Shown here in pieces: positions 27,770-35,737 of a DNA stretch of 64,000 bases. The first letter of the stretch is position 1; each line of letters begins with the position of its first letter. Origin of the DNA: Maribacter sp. 1_MG-2023. GTDB lineage: Bacteria > Bacteroidota > Bacteroidia > Flavobacteriales > Flavobacteriaceae. The stretch lies in contig NZ_JAUOPN010000004.1 in assembly GCF_030547005.1 (NCBI RefSeq), forward strand, positions 225,599 through 289,598, written 5' to 3'. A model generated the notes under the pieces. The model saw only the letters and a program-made list of their open reading frames with translations, was not told where the DNA came from and searched no databases. Both the position numbers and the translations under genes were made by a program.

Positions 27770-30700
27770 ATGTACCTCATCTTTGATACCGAAACCACCG
27801 GTCTTCCAAAAAAATGGAATGCCCCTATTACCGACACTGACAACTGGCCGCGTTGTATTCAGATAGCATGGCAGTTGCATGACGAAATGGGAAAATGCAT
27901 TGAGCATGAAGACTATTTGGTTCGCCCAGACGGATTCAATATTCCCTATGATGCCGAACAAATTCACGGTATTTCTACAGAGCTGGCAGAGCAAAAAGGT
28001 ATTTCTCTATCTGAGGTATTAGAGAAATTCAACATTGCCATGTCTAAAACAAAATTTGTAGTTGGGCAGAATGTGGGGTTCGATTTAAATATTATGGGTG
28101 CCGAGTTTCACCGTTTGGGTGTTGAAAATCCACTACAAGAATTACCCATTTTAGATACCTGTACAGAGCACACCGCAAAACTTTGTCAAATTCCTGGTGG
28201 TAGAGGTGGTAAATTCAAGCTACCTACACTAACAGAACTGCATCAATATTTATTTGGCGAGCCATTTGGCGAAGCGCATAATGCAACTGCCGATGTTGAA
28301 GCAACCACGCGTTGTTTCCTAGAGCTTATTCGTAAGCAACAGTATACAAAAGAACAATTAGATGTTCAGCCAGATTATTTCAAGAATTTCTCTGAGGCGA
28401 ATCCGAAAGAGATTGAACTTATTGGTCTTAAACACATTAACCTAAAAAAGGCATCGAAGAAAATAGCCGATGCACTTTGGGCAAAAGATACTGGCGGAGT
28501 TTCTCAAGAAGAAATTCAAGAGAACTTAGCAACATTAGAAAACGCAAGTTTTGCACATTTACATAATCACACTCAATTTTCCATCCTTCAATCGACTATA
28601 AGCGTACCTGCTTTAGTTGCAGCTGCTGCAAAAGCTAAAATGCCTGCGGTTGCCATGACGGATCATGCAAATATGATGGGTGCTTTTCACTTCGTAAACG
28701 GAGTGTTGAACCATAATAAAGGTGTAGTATCAAGAAATGAAGCAAACCAAAAACGTTATGAAGCAACCCAAAACGGTACGTTAGAAGAAGGGCATGAACC
28801 TTTAACCGAACTACCAGAACCTGAACAAGAAATCACCCCTATTATAGGTTGCGAATTTCAGGTCTGTGAAGATCACACCAACAAATCACAAAAAGATAAC
28901 GGGTATCAAATAGTAATGCTTGCTAAGACCAAACAAGGGTATTTGAACCTTGCAAAAATGTCTTCTATAGCATTCGTTTCGGGTAAATATTATGTCCCCC
29001 GAATAGATAAAAAAGTTGTTGAGCAATACAAAGAAGATGTCATGGTGTTGACAGGTAACTTATACGGTGAAGTACCTAGTAAGGTTTTAAATGTTGGTGA
29101 AAACCAAGCTGAAGAAGCGCTAATTTGGTGGAAAGAAACTTTTGGCCATGACCTATATATTGAAATCATGCGCCACGGTCAAGAAGACGAAGATCGTGTA
29201 AACCAAGTATTAATTCAGTTTGCTAAAAAACACAATGTAAAACTAGTTGCCACCAACAATACCTATTACGCAGAGAAAGAAAATGCACATGCGCATGATA
29301 TTCTTTTATGTGTTAAGGATGGTGAAAAACAAGCTACACCAATAGGTCGTGGTCGCGGCTATCGTTACGGACTACCGAACCAAGAATACTACTTTAAGTC
29401 ATCTGATGAGATGAAAGAGCTTTTTAAGGATATACCTGAAGCTATCATCAATATTCAAGAAATTATAGATAAAGTAGACACCTTTACATTGGCACGCGAT
29501 GTACTGTTACCAGCTTTCGATATTCCTAAAGAATTTCAATTCGAAGAGGATAAATTAGATGGCGGTAAGCGTGGTGAGAATAAATTTCTACGTCATATCA
29601 CCTATGAAGGTGCCAAGAAAAGATATGGCGAAATTACACCTGCTATTGATGAACGACTAGATTTTGAGCTTAAGGTAATTGAAAAAACCGGCTACCCTGG
29701 TTACTTCTTAATTGTAGAAGATTTCATTAGGGCTGCGAGAGCTATGGATGTATCCGTAGGTCCTGGTCGTGGATCTGCTGCAGGATCTGCCGTTGCCTAC
29801 TGTTTATGGATTACCAATTTAGACCCCATTAAGTACGACTTACTTTTTGAGCGTTTCCTAAATCCGGATCGTGTAAGTATGCCCGATATTGATATTGATT
29901 TTGATGATGAAGGGCGTGGTCGCGTTATGGATTATGTAATCGATAAATATGGTTCAAATCAAGTAGCACAGATTATCACTTATGGTACTATGGCTGCCAA
30001 ATCTGCTATTAGAGATACGGCTCGTGCTTTAGATTTGCCTTTGCAAGATTCCGATCGCATGGCAAAATTGATACCTGACATGTCTAAGCTAAAGAAGATT
30101 ATTGGGGTCGATGAAAAAGTCTTACGATCAAAGTTCAGGTCAGAAGATTTAGAAAAAATAAATGAGCTTTTAGCAATTTCTGAAGGTGATGGCCTCGAAG
30201 CAGAAACCTTAAACCAAGCCTATATTCTAGAAGGATCTGTACGTAACACTGGTATACATGCCTGTGGGGTAATTATTACTCCCGATGATATCACCAAGTT
30301 CGTACCTGTGGCACTTGCTAAAGATTCTGAAATGTACTGCACCCAGTTTGACAACTCGGTTGTGGAAGATGCAGGATTGTTGAAGATGGATTTCTTGGGA
30401 TTAAAAACGTTGACCTTAATTAAGGATACCGTTAAAATCGTGAAAGCGAAACATGGTGTTGAATTGGATCCAGAGAATTTTCCGCTAGATGATGTAAAAA
30501 CATACGAGCTCTTCCAAAGAGGAGAAACTGTTGGAGTGTTCCAATATGAATCTCCCGGTATGCAGAAACACATGAGGGCGTTAAAACCTACTGTTTTTGC
30601 GGATTTAATTGCCATGAACGCCTTGTATCGCCCTGGTCCGATGGAATACATACCAAGTTTCATTGCCCGAAAACATGGTACCGAAGAGATTGTATATGAC

Positions 30701-32206
30701 CTTGATGCCAATGAAGAATACTTAGCAGAAACCTATGGTATTACGGTATACCAAGAGCAAGTGATGTTATTATCGCAAAAGTTGGCGGACTTTACAAAAG
30801 GTGAAGCCGATGTCTTGCGTAAAGCGATGGGTAAAAAACAAAAGCACGTACTAGATAAGATGAAGCCTAAGTTCATTGAACAAGCTTCAGCAAAAGGACA
30901 TGCCGTTGATAAACTAGAGAAAATCTGGAAAGATTGGGAGGCATTCGCAGCCTACGCCTTTAACAAATCTCACTCTACTTGCTACGCTTGGATCGCATAC
31001 CAAACCGCATATTGCAAAGCCCACTACCCTGCTGAATACATGGCTGCTGTATTGAGTAACAATATGAATGATATTAAACAGGTTACCTTCTTCATGGAAG
31101 AATGTAAGCGCATGGGCTTAGAAGTATTGGGTCCAGATGTAAATGAATCGTACTATAAATTTGCGGTGAACGATGCCGGTGCTGTCCGTTTCGGAATGGG
31201 TGCCGTAAAAGGTGTTGGTCGCGGTGCTGTTGAAACCATAGTCGAAAACAGAAAAGAGGAAGGAGAATACAAATCAGTTTTTGATTTTGCGAAACGAATA
31301 GACCTTCGTGCCGCCAATAAAAAAGCATTTGAAAGTTTAGCCGTTGCGGGTGGTTTTGACTCGTTCGGTGATACACATAGAGCTCAGTATTTTCATAATG
31401 AAGGAGACGGAGTCACATTTTTAGAAAAGACCATAAAGTATGGTGCTAAGTTTCAAGAAAGCGAAAACTCAAGTCAAGTAAGTCTTTTTGGCGATGCCAG
31501 CGAAGTACAAATACCAGAACCTGTGGTACCGCCATGTGAAGAGTGGGGTACTATGGAAAAACTCCGCAGAGAAAAAGAAGTAGTAGGTATTTATATCTCT
31601 GGTCACCCGTTAGATGATTTTAAAACCGAAGTAAAGGCATTTTGTAATGCCAATATAGCTTGTGTGCACGATTTACCTTCCTACGTGAACAGAGAACTTA
31701 CGTTTGCCGCCGTAATTACAGATGTACAGCATAGAGTTTCTAAAAACGGAAAAGGATGGGCAGCATTTACGATGGAAGATTACACGGACTCTTATGAATT
31801 CCGAATTTTTGGAGAGGAGTATCTGAAATTCAGACACTTCTTAATGATAAATTCCTTTGCCTACGTAAAACTATTTGTTCGTGACGGATGGATGAATAAA
31901 GATACCGGCAAAAAAGGAGACCCTAGAATGCAGTTCAATAGCTTCATGCTATTACAAGAAGTCATGGAAACATACGCCAGAAAGCTTACGATAAAACTAA
32001 ACATCGCCAATCTAAAAGAGGAGAACGTGCGCACATTAAAAGACACCTTTACCAATCATAAAGGAGAGCATAATGTTAACTTTATTGTTTACGAAATGAA
32101 AGAAAAAATCAAAGTAACTTTAAATAGCCGTAAACAAAAAGTAAATATTTCGACCGAGTTATTACAACTTTTAGAAAAACAAGACGTTCACTTTAAACTG
32201 AATTAA
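27770..32206 (+). CDS. dnaE: DNA polymerase III alpha subunit with N-terminal DnaQ-like exonuclease domain
   Basis: The main replicative polymerase. The start is taken as the ATG at 27770, because the exonuclease strand MYLIFDTETTG begins there; an open frame extends 18 codons upstream but looks non-coding. Order: DEDDh exonuclease (residues 1-200; FDTETTG, VGQNVGFDLNIMG, AHNATADVEATT), PHP domain (FAHLHNHTQFSILQ, AVAMTDHANMMGAFHF), palm with the catalytic Asp cluster MPDIDIDFDDEGR, then the fingers, helix-hairpin-helix and OB domains (GHPLDDFK, then FAAVITDVQHRV). The 1478 residues and the fused proofreading domain are what I expect for Bacteroidota. It is a single-gene unit on the plus strand. 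Confidence 0.96.
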   Translation: MYLIFDTETTGLPKKWNAPITDTDNWPRCIQIAWQLHDEMGKCIEHEDYLVRPDGFNIPYDAEQIHGISTELAEQKGISLSEVLEKFNIAMSKTKFVVGQNVGFDLNIMGAEFHRLGVENPLQELPILDTCTEHTAKLCQIPGGRGGKFKLPTLTELHQYLFGEPFGEAHNATADVEATTRCFLELIRKQQYTKEQLDVQPDYFKNFSEANPKEIELIGLKHINLKKASKKIADALWAKDTGGVSQEEIQENLATLENASFAHLHNHTQFSILQSTISVPALVAAAAKAKMPAVAMTDHANMMGAFHFVNGVLNHNKGVVSRNEANQKRYEATQNGTLEEGHEPLTELPEPEQEITPIIGCEFQVCEDHTNKSQKDNGYQIVMLAKTKQGYLNLAKMSSIAFVSGKYYVPRIDKKVVEQYKEDVMVLTGNLYGEVPSKVLNVGENQAEEALIWWKETFGHDLYIEIMRHGQEDEDRVNQVLIQFAKKHNVKLVATNNTYYAEKENAHAHDILLCVKDGEKQATPIGRGRGYRYGLPNQEYYFKSSDEMKELFKDIPEAIINIQEIIDKVDTFTLARDVLLPAFDIPKEFQFEEDKLDGGKRGENKFLRHITYEGAKKRYGEITPAIDERLDFELKVIEKTGYPGYFLIVEDFIRAARAMDVSVGPGRGSAAGSAVAYCLWITNLDPIKYDLLFERFLNPDRVSMPDIDIDFDDEGRGRVMDYVIDKYGSNQVAQIITYGTMAAKSAIRDTARALDLPLQDSDRMAKLIPDMSKLKKIIGVDEKVLRSKFRSEDLEKINELLAISEGDGLEAETLNQAYILEGSVRNTGIHACGVIITPDDITKFVPVALAKDSEMYCTQFDNSVVEDAGLLKMDFLGLKTLTLIKDTVKIVKAKHGVELDPENFPLDDVKTYELFQRGETVGVFQYESPGMQKHMRALKPTVFADLIAMNALYRPGPMEYIPSFIARKHGTEEIVYDLDANEEYLAETYGITVYQEQVMLLSQKLADFTKGEADVLRKAMGKKQKHVLDKMKPKFIEQASAKGHAVDKLEKIWKDWEAFAAYAFNKSHSTCYAWIAYQTAYCKAHYPAEYMAAVLSNNMNDIKQVTFFMEECKRMGLEVLGPDVNESYYKFAVNDAGAVRFGMGAVKGVGRGAVETIVENRKEEGEYKSVFDFAKRIDLRAANKKAFESLAVAGGFDSFGDTHRAQYFHNEGDGVTFLEKTIKYGAKFQESENSSQVSLFGDASEVQIPEPVVPPCEEWGTMEKLRREKEVVGIYISGHPLDDFKTEVKAFCNANIACVHDLPSYVNRELTFAAVITDVQHRVSKNGKGWAAFTMEDYTDSYEFRIFGEEYLKFRHFLMINSFAYVKLFVRDGWMNKDTGKKGDPRMQFNSFMLLQEVMETYARKLTIKLNIANLKEENVRTLKDTFTNHKGEHNVNFIVYEMKEKIKVTLNSRKQKVNISTELLQLLEKQDVHFKLN

Positions 32207-32385
32207 AGCAGTATGCATCACTTACAACAAGTGAAAAAGTGGTTTTCGTATGAGATGTTAGTTAAGCTTAACTTTTATTTAGCGTTACAATGTAAGAAAT
32301 GAACTATATAAATTGATAAATTAGCTTGATACCTGAATAGGCAAAACGAATTGTTAGCCTGTAAGGAAACAGAAGAATAATTGAC

Positions 32386-32393
32386 TAAATTTG
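32386..32393 (+). promoter_or_regulatory. Candidate -7 element of the thioredoxin gene
   Basis: TAAATTTG matches TAnnTTTG exactly, 24 bases before the start codon. No TTG is found at the expected -33 position. Confidence 0.4.
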
Positions 32394-32416
32394 CATAATC
32401 AATAAAAGATATTAAG

Positions 32417-32734
32417 ATGGCATTAGAAATAACAGATGCTACTTTTGACGAGGTAGTTTTAAAAAGCGATAAACCAGTAGTAGTAGATTTTTGGGCAGCA
32501 TGGTGCGGTCCTTGTCGTATGGTAGGTCCTATCATCGACGAAGTTAGTACTGAATATGACGGCAAAGCTGTTGTTGGTAAAGTTGATGTTGATGCAAATC
32601 AAGAATTCGCAGCCAAGTACGGGGTACGTAATATACCTACCGTATTAGTTTTTAAAGGTGGTGAAATTGTAAGCAGACAAGTAGGTGTATCACCTAAGAA
32701 AGTTTATACAGATGCAATTGATGCAGCTTTGTAA
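32417..32734 (+). CDS. trxA: Thioredoxin
   Basis: A 105-residue classical thioredoxin. The active site is FWAAWCGPCRM, preceded by the buried Asp in VVDFWA, with the cis-Pro loop VRNIPTVLVFKGG. It reduces cytoplasmic disulphides. It is followed by a perfect terminator and the DUF58 gene. Confidence 0.97.
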   Translation: MALEITDATFDEVVLKSDKPVVVDFWAAWCGPCRMVGPIIDEVSTEYDGKAVVGKVDVDANQEFAAKYGVRNIPTVLVFKGGEIVSRQVGVSPKKVYTDAIDAAL

Positions 32735-32763
32735 GCACAACACACTTATATAATAGATAAAAA

Positions 32764-32788
32764 GAGCTGGCATATGCCAGCTCTTTTT
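32764..32788 (+). terminator. Rho-independent terminator after trxA
   Basis: A perfect 8-bp stem, GAGCTGGC (32764-32771) with GCCAGCTC (32776-32783), loop ATAT, followed by TTTTT. The symmetric A-run also makes it usable on the other strand. Confidence 0.92.
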
Positions 32789-32851
32789 ATTTGGCACAAT
32801 TTTAATTCGACCATTACAGTTAGTTCATATGTCTTTATTATCTTTAAAATT

Positions 32852-33781
32852 GTGAATCTACAATCAGAATTAAACAAATCATCGCTATTCTCTAACCTAG
32901 AGCTGCTTGCCAACCAAGTAGTAGAAGGTTTCATTAGCGGAATACACCGCAGTCCGTTTCATGGGTTCTCTGCAGAGTTTGCCGAACACAAAATCTATAA
33001 CAACGGCGAAAGCACTAAACATATAGATTGGAAACTTTTTGCAAAAACCGATAAACTCTACACAAAGCGATACGAAGAAGAGACCAATTTAAGGTGCCAC
33101 ATGATCTTAGATAATTCTGCGTCCATGTATTATCCGCAGGTAGATAATTTGGGTATCGATTCTTTAAATAAGATAGGATTTAGCGTCTTGGCGATAGCCG
33201 CGTTAATGAACGTGCTTAAAAGGCAGCGTGACGCCGTTGGTTTAAGTATTTACTCCGATGCTTATAATTATTACGCACCAGAAAAAGGAAGCGAACGTCA
33301 TTTTCAAATGCTATTAGCGCAATTAAGTGCAGTTGGTATGGCAAAGAATCCGCCAAAAGAGACAAATACTTATACCTATTTGCATCAAATTGCAGAGAAT
33401 ATTAAACGTAGAAGTCTCATTTTTCTGTTTACGGATATGTTTCAAACCGAAAAAAATGATGATGAATTGTTCGAAGCGCTACGACATTTAAAATATAATA
33501 AGCATGATGTGGTACTTTTTCATCCGATGGATAAACAGCGCGAATTATTCTTCAATTTTGAAAATACACCAAAGAGATTTGTCGATGTTGAAACTGGCGA
33601 ACATTTAGATTTGTATGCCGATAATATTAAAGAAGCTTATAATGAACGTATTACTGAGTATTTATCTGACATAAAAATGAAATGCGCCCAGTATAAAATC
33701 AAATATGTAGATATAGATATACACCGAGATTTCTCAACAGTGCTCAATACTTTTCTCGTGGAAAGAAATAAATTTCTCTAG
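32852..33781 (+). CDS. DUF58 domain-containing protein
   Basis: About 309 residues. A longer frame reaches back to an ATG at 32774, but that lies inside the trxA terminator hairpin, so the GTG at 32852 (VNLQSELNKSS) is the more likely start. SPFHGFSAEFAEHKIYNNGE and HIDWKLFAKTDKLYTKRYEE form the DUF58 signature. LDNSASMYYP is a MIDAS-like VWA segment (D.SASM). DUF58 proteins usually act with a MoxR AAA+ ATPase in complex assembly, but no MoxR gene is in view. The gene ends 72 bases before the tRNA-Asp gene. Confidence 0.85.
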   Translation: MNLQSELNKSSLFSNLELLANQVVEGFISGIHRSPFHGFSAEFAEHKIYNNGESTKHIDWKLFAKTDKLYTKRYEEETNLRCHMILDNSASMYYPQVDNLGIDSLNKIGFSVLAIAALMNVLKRQRDAVGLSIYSDAYNYYAPEKGSERHFQMLLAQLSAVGMAKNPPKETNTYTYLHQIAENIKRRSLIFLFTDMFQTEKNDDELFEALRHLKYNKHDVVLFHPMDKQRELFFNFENTPKRFVDVETGEHLDLYADNIKEAYNERITEYLSDIKMKCAQYKIKYVDIDIHRDFSTVLNTFLVERNKFL

Positions 33782-33805
33782 ACTGAAAAAAAAGTAAAAA
33801 AAATG

Positions 33806-33836
33806 TTTGCGCAATACAAATAACTACATATATTTG
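33806..33836 (+). promoter_or_regulatory. Promoter of the tRNA-Asp gene
   Basis: TTTG (33806-33809) and TATATTTG (33829-33836) with a 19-base spacer match the Bacteroidota promoter consensus very well. The tRNA begins 18 bases after the -7 box. Confidence 0.72.
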
Positions 33837-33853
33837 CACTCGCTAAACGCCAC

Positions 33854-33927
33854 GGTCTGGTAGTTCAGTTGGTTAGAATACCTGCCTGTCACGCAGGGGG
33901 TCGCGGGTTCGAGTCCCGTCCAGACCG
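33854..33927 (+). tRNA. tRNA-Asp (anticodon GTC)
   Basis: A complete cloverleaf of 74 bases without an encoded CCA. The acceptor arms are GGTCTGG and CCAGACC with discriminator G; the D arm is GTTC..GAAT; the anticodon stem is CCTGC..GCAGG with loop CTGTCAC, giving anticodon GTC; the T arm is GCGGGTTCGAGTCCCGT. It is followed by its own terminator and is the apparent parent of three degenerate copies downstream. Confidence 0.97.
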
Positions 33928-33930
33928 CTA

Positions 33931-33959
33931 AAAGCTCTCAAGAAATTGAGAGCTTTTTT
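33931..33959 (+). terminator. Terminator of tRNA-Asp and first hairpin of the tandem array
   Basis: A perfect 11-bp stem: AAAGCTCTCAA (33931-33941) with TTGAGAGCTTT (33946-33956), loop GAAA, followed by T residues. The same hairpin recurs at 34334-34362, 34736-34765 and, with another loop, at 35139-35167. Confidence 0.92.
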
Positions 33960-33983
33960 CGTTTGCAACTTTTTTTCTGTTTT

Positions 33984-34253
33984 ATGACCAATCACTACGT
34001 ATACATTATTTATTCTGCTTCGCATGATGTCTATTACAAAGGATATTCCACAGATTATATACTGAGATTGGAACAGCATAATCAAGGCAAAACAACATAC
34101 ACCAAAAACAAAGGGCCATGGAAACTAGTCTATGCAGAAAAATTAGATTCCAAAAAAGAAGCGCTCATAAAAGAGAAAATGCTGAAAAGGCAACATAGAC
34201 AATATCTAATCTGGCTTTTTAGTCAAAAAACAAACCTTATAAAAACAGGTTAG
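33984..34253 (+). CDS. GIY-YIG nuclease family protein, copy 1
   Basis: 89 residues. The start is the ATG at 33984, because the conserved fold begins directly with MTNHYVYIIYS. The single-domain GIY-YIG core is complete: YVYIIYS (GIY strand), VYYKGYS (YIG strand, here Tyr-Lys-Gly), Arg in LRLEQHNQGKT, the conserved THTK-like TTYTKNKGPWKLVY, and Glu in KEALIKEKMLKR. The stop lies inside a tRNA-Asp D-arm remnant. It has no recognisable accessory domain. It sits immediately after the tRNA terminator and probably depends on readthrough or an unseen promoter. The function is unknown; small UvrC-type folds of this kind are common in Bacteroidota. Confidence 0.85.
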   Translation: MTNHYVYIIYSASHDVYYKGYSTDYILRLEQHNQGKTTYTKNKGPWKLVYAEKLDSKKEALIKEKMLKRQHRQYLIWLFSQKTNLIKTG

Positions 34254-34331
34254 AATACATGTCTCGGCTCAGCCGAGAGGGTCGCGAGTTCGAGTACTTG
34301 CTTGTCACAGCTCAGTCGAGAAGCAGACCGC
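34248..34331 (+). pseudogene. Degenerate tRNA-Asp copy 1 with palindromic replacement
   Basis: Contains GGTTAGAATAC (34248-34258), the T-arm stretch GGGTCGCGAGTTCGAGT (34279-34295) and CAGACCGC (34324-34331) in the same order as tRNA-Asp. The anticodon arm is replaced by a segment carrying the palindrome CTCGGCTCAGCCGAG (34263-34277). A second block with a decayed palindrome and a CTTGTCAC string splits the T arm from the acceptor end. It has no 5' acceptor arm and cannot fold as a tRNA. Confidence 0.8.
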
Positions 34332-34333
34332 AA

Positions 34334-34362
34334 AAAGCTCTCAAGAAATTGAGAGCTTTTTT
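34334..34362 (+). terminator. Array hairpin 2
   Basis: The same 11-bp stem and GAAA loop as the tRNA-Asp terminator (AAAGCTCTCAA with TTGAGAGCTTT), followed by a T-run. Confidence 0.88.
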
Positions 34363-34386
34363 CGTTTGTAACCTTTTTTCTGTTTT

Positions 34387-34650
34387 ATGACCAATCACTA
34401 CGTATACATTATTTATTCTGCTTCGCATGATGTCTATTACAAAGGATATTCTACAGATTATACCATGCGACCGAAACAACATAATCAAGGCAAAACAACA
34501 TACACCAAAAACAAAGGACCATGGAAACTAGTCTATAGAGAAAAATTAGATTCCAAAAAAGAAGCGCTCATAAAAGAGAAAATGCTGAAAAGGCAACATA
34601 GACAATATCTACTCTGGCTTTTTAGTCAAAAAACGAATCTTATAAAATAG
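34387..34650 (+). CDS. GIY-YIG nuclease family protein, copy 2
   Basis: 87 residues, nearly identical to copy 1. Differences are clustered: TMRPKQHN replaces ILRLEQHN next to the conserved Arg, VYREK replaces VYAEK, and LLWLF replaces LIWLF. The catalytic-type residues (Tyr pair, Tyr-Lys-Gly, Arg, Glu) remain. The C-terminus is two residues shorter because the following D-arm remnant differs (AAATAG instead of AAAACAGGTTAG). Retention of the frame suggests recent duplication or some selection. Confidence 0.83.
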   Translation: MTNHYVYIIYSASHDVYYKGYSTDYTMRPKQHNQGKTTYTKNKGPWKLVYREKLDSKKEALIKEKMLKRQHRQYLLWLFSQKTNLIK

Positions 34651-34733
34651 CTTAGAATACATGTCTCGGCTCAACCGAGAGGGTCGCGGGTTCGAGTACT
34701 TGCTTGTCTCGGCCCAGCCGAGAGCCAGACCGC
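34651..34733 (+). pseudogene. Degenerate tRNA-Asp copy 2 with two palindromes
   Basis: CTTAGAATAC (34651-34660), palindrome CTCGGCTCAACCGAG (34665-34679), an intact T-arm string GGGTCGCGGGTTCGAGT (34681-34697), a second palindrome CTCGGCCCAGCCGAG (34708-34722) and CAGACCGC (34726-34733). The same composite arrangement as copy 1. Confidence 0.8.
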
Positions 34734-34735
34734 TA

Positions 34736-34765
34736 AAAGCTCTCAAGAAATTGAGAGCTTTTTTT
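34736..34765 (+). terminator. Array hairpin 3
   Basis: The same AAAGCTCTCAA / TTGAGAGCTTT stem with GAAA loop, followed by a T-run. Confidence 0.88.
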
Positions 34766-34789
34766 CGTTTATAAACTTTTTTCTGTTTT

Positions 34790-35005
34790 ATGACCAACCA
34801 CTACGTATATATTATTTATTCTACTTCACATGATGTCTATTACAAAGGATATTCTACAGATTATAAAATGCGATTGGAACAACATAATCAAGGCAAAACA
34901 ACATACACCAAAAACAAAGGACCATGGAAACTGGTTTATGCAGAAAAATTAGATTCTAAAAAAGAAGCGCTCATAAAAGAGAAAATGCTAAAAAGGCAAC
35001 ATTGA
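34790..35005 (+). pseudogene. GIY-YIG nuclease family protein, copy 3, truncated by a premature stop
   Basis: 71 residues. It follows the other copies (MTNHYVYIIYSTSHDVYYKG, KMRLEQHNQGKTT) up to KMLKRQH and then stops: the AGA codon of copies 1 and 2 is TGA here (35003-35005), a single A-to-T change. After the stop the original frame is still open to 35053, where copy 2 would end, so the loss looks recent. The GIY-YIG core with its Arg and Glu is complete before the stop, so a shortened product could still fold. Confidence 0.75.
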
Positions 35006-35053
35006 CAATATCTACTCTGGCTTTTTAGTCAAAAAACGAATCTTATAAAATAG

Positions 35054-35135
35054 CTTAGAATACATGTCTCGGCTCAACCGAGAGGGTCGCGGGTTCGAGT
35101 ACTTACTTGTCGCGGCTTAGCCGAGAACCAGAACG
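35054..35135 (+). pseudogene. Degenerate tRNA-Asp copy 3
   Basis: CTTAGAATAC (35054-35063), palindrome CTCGGCTCAACCGAG, T-arm GGGTCGCGGGTTCGAGT, a second imperfect palindrome (CGCGGCTTAGCCGAG) and a decayed acceptor end CCAGAACG. It is the most diverged remnant and sits at the distal end of the array. Confidence 0.75.
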
Positions 35136-35138
35136 AAA

Positions 35139-35167
35139 AAAGCTCTCAATTTTTTGAGAGCCTTTTT
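35139..35167. terminator. Array hairpin 4, bidirectional terminator
   Basis: GCTCTCAA (35142-35149) with TTGAGAGC (35154-35161), loop TTTT, flanked by an A-run on the left and a T-run on the right. It ends the array on the plus strand and can also terminate the minus-strand gene at 35221-35490. Confidence 0.85.
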
Positions 35168-35220
35168 ATATACAAATATTTTACTTTATTGAATTTTTAA
35201 ATAGTGCTACACATACGCTG

Positions 35221-35490
35221 TTACACTAATTTTCTTCGCGTTCTCATCATACGCTCTTGCATTATTTTAGCGTATAGAATCTGATTCTCTTCAATTTGTC
35301 TTTCTAAAGAAGAAACTACGTTAACAGCCTTTTCTTTAATAGAACTTTCTACTTTCGAATCTTTGCGTTTATTCGGACTATCAATCGTTAAATCATTCAA
35401 TAGAGAATTCAACTCATTAGAAACAGATTTCTTAGATAGCGATTGACCATTTTTCGGTTTAGAACTAGACTTAAATAGGTTTAAAAACAT
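35221..35490 (-). CDS. Hypothetical protein, 89 residues
   Basis: I do not recognise a domain. It is highly charged, with a Lys/Ser-rich N-terminal half and a C-terminal helix with possible coiled-coil character (SSLERQIEENQILYAKIMQE, then RMMRTRRKLV). It has no signal peptide or membrane segment. The gene is isolated between the nuclease array and the antiterminator gene, convergent with the array. The composition fits the genome, so it is probably real but lineage-specific. Confidence 0.6.
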   Translation of the reverse strand: MFLNLFKSSSKPKNGQSLSKKSVSNELNSLLNDLTIDSPNKRKDSKVESSIKEKAVNVVSSLERQIEENQILYAKIMQERMMRTRRKLV

Positions 35491-35737
35491 AAGGCGATAA
35501 GATTTTGAGGTTCTATTTATAACGATCTAATTCCAATAATAGTATAATATAAGTAATCTTTTTCTTACACTAAAACTATTTGACGTATTTAAGAATATAA
35601 GCCAAACTCCTAAAACGAAATATTCTAGCTTGATAAAATGGTTTACTACCGTTATTATACTCATATTTTAAGGTCCTTAAAATACTAGAAAAGCAAAAAG
35701 TTTGTTACCTTATTATAAAATCTATTCATTTGACCAT

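Larger units (their letters stand above)
33931..35138 (+). repeat. Tandem array of three ~403-bp units (hairpin, GIY-YIG gene, tRNA-Asp remnant)
   Basis: The units run 33931-34333, 34334-34735 and 34736-35138, and a fourth hairpin (35139-35167) closes the array. The three nuclease start codons at 33984, 34387 and 34790 are exactly 403 bases apart. The units are nearly identical in DNA, differing by scattered substitutions and a few short indels. Each unit ends with tRNA-Asp fragments: a D-arm piece (GGTTAGAATAC or CTTAGAATAC), a T-arm piece (GGGTCGCGGGTTCGAGT) and a CAGACCGC-like acceptor end, interrupted by palindromes. Confidence 0.93.

Noticed and set aside
32774..32851. Earlier start for the DUF58 gene
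   Set aside because: The ATG lies inside the trxA terminator hairpin; the first plausible start after it is the GTG at 32852.
33873..34085. Minus-strand open frame across the tRNA-Asp gene
   Set aside because: It reads through the tRNA antisense and gives the DGTRTRDPL-like peptide typical of spurious frames over tRNA genes.
33931..35167. Possible CRISPR array
   Set aside because: The 403-bp units contain coding genes and tRNA pieces; there are no short regular repeats with unique spacers and no cas genes.
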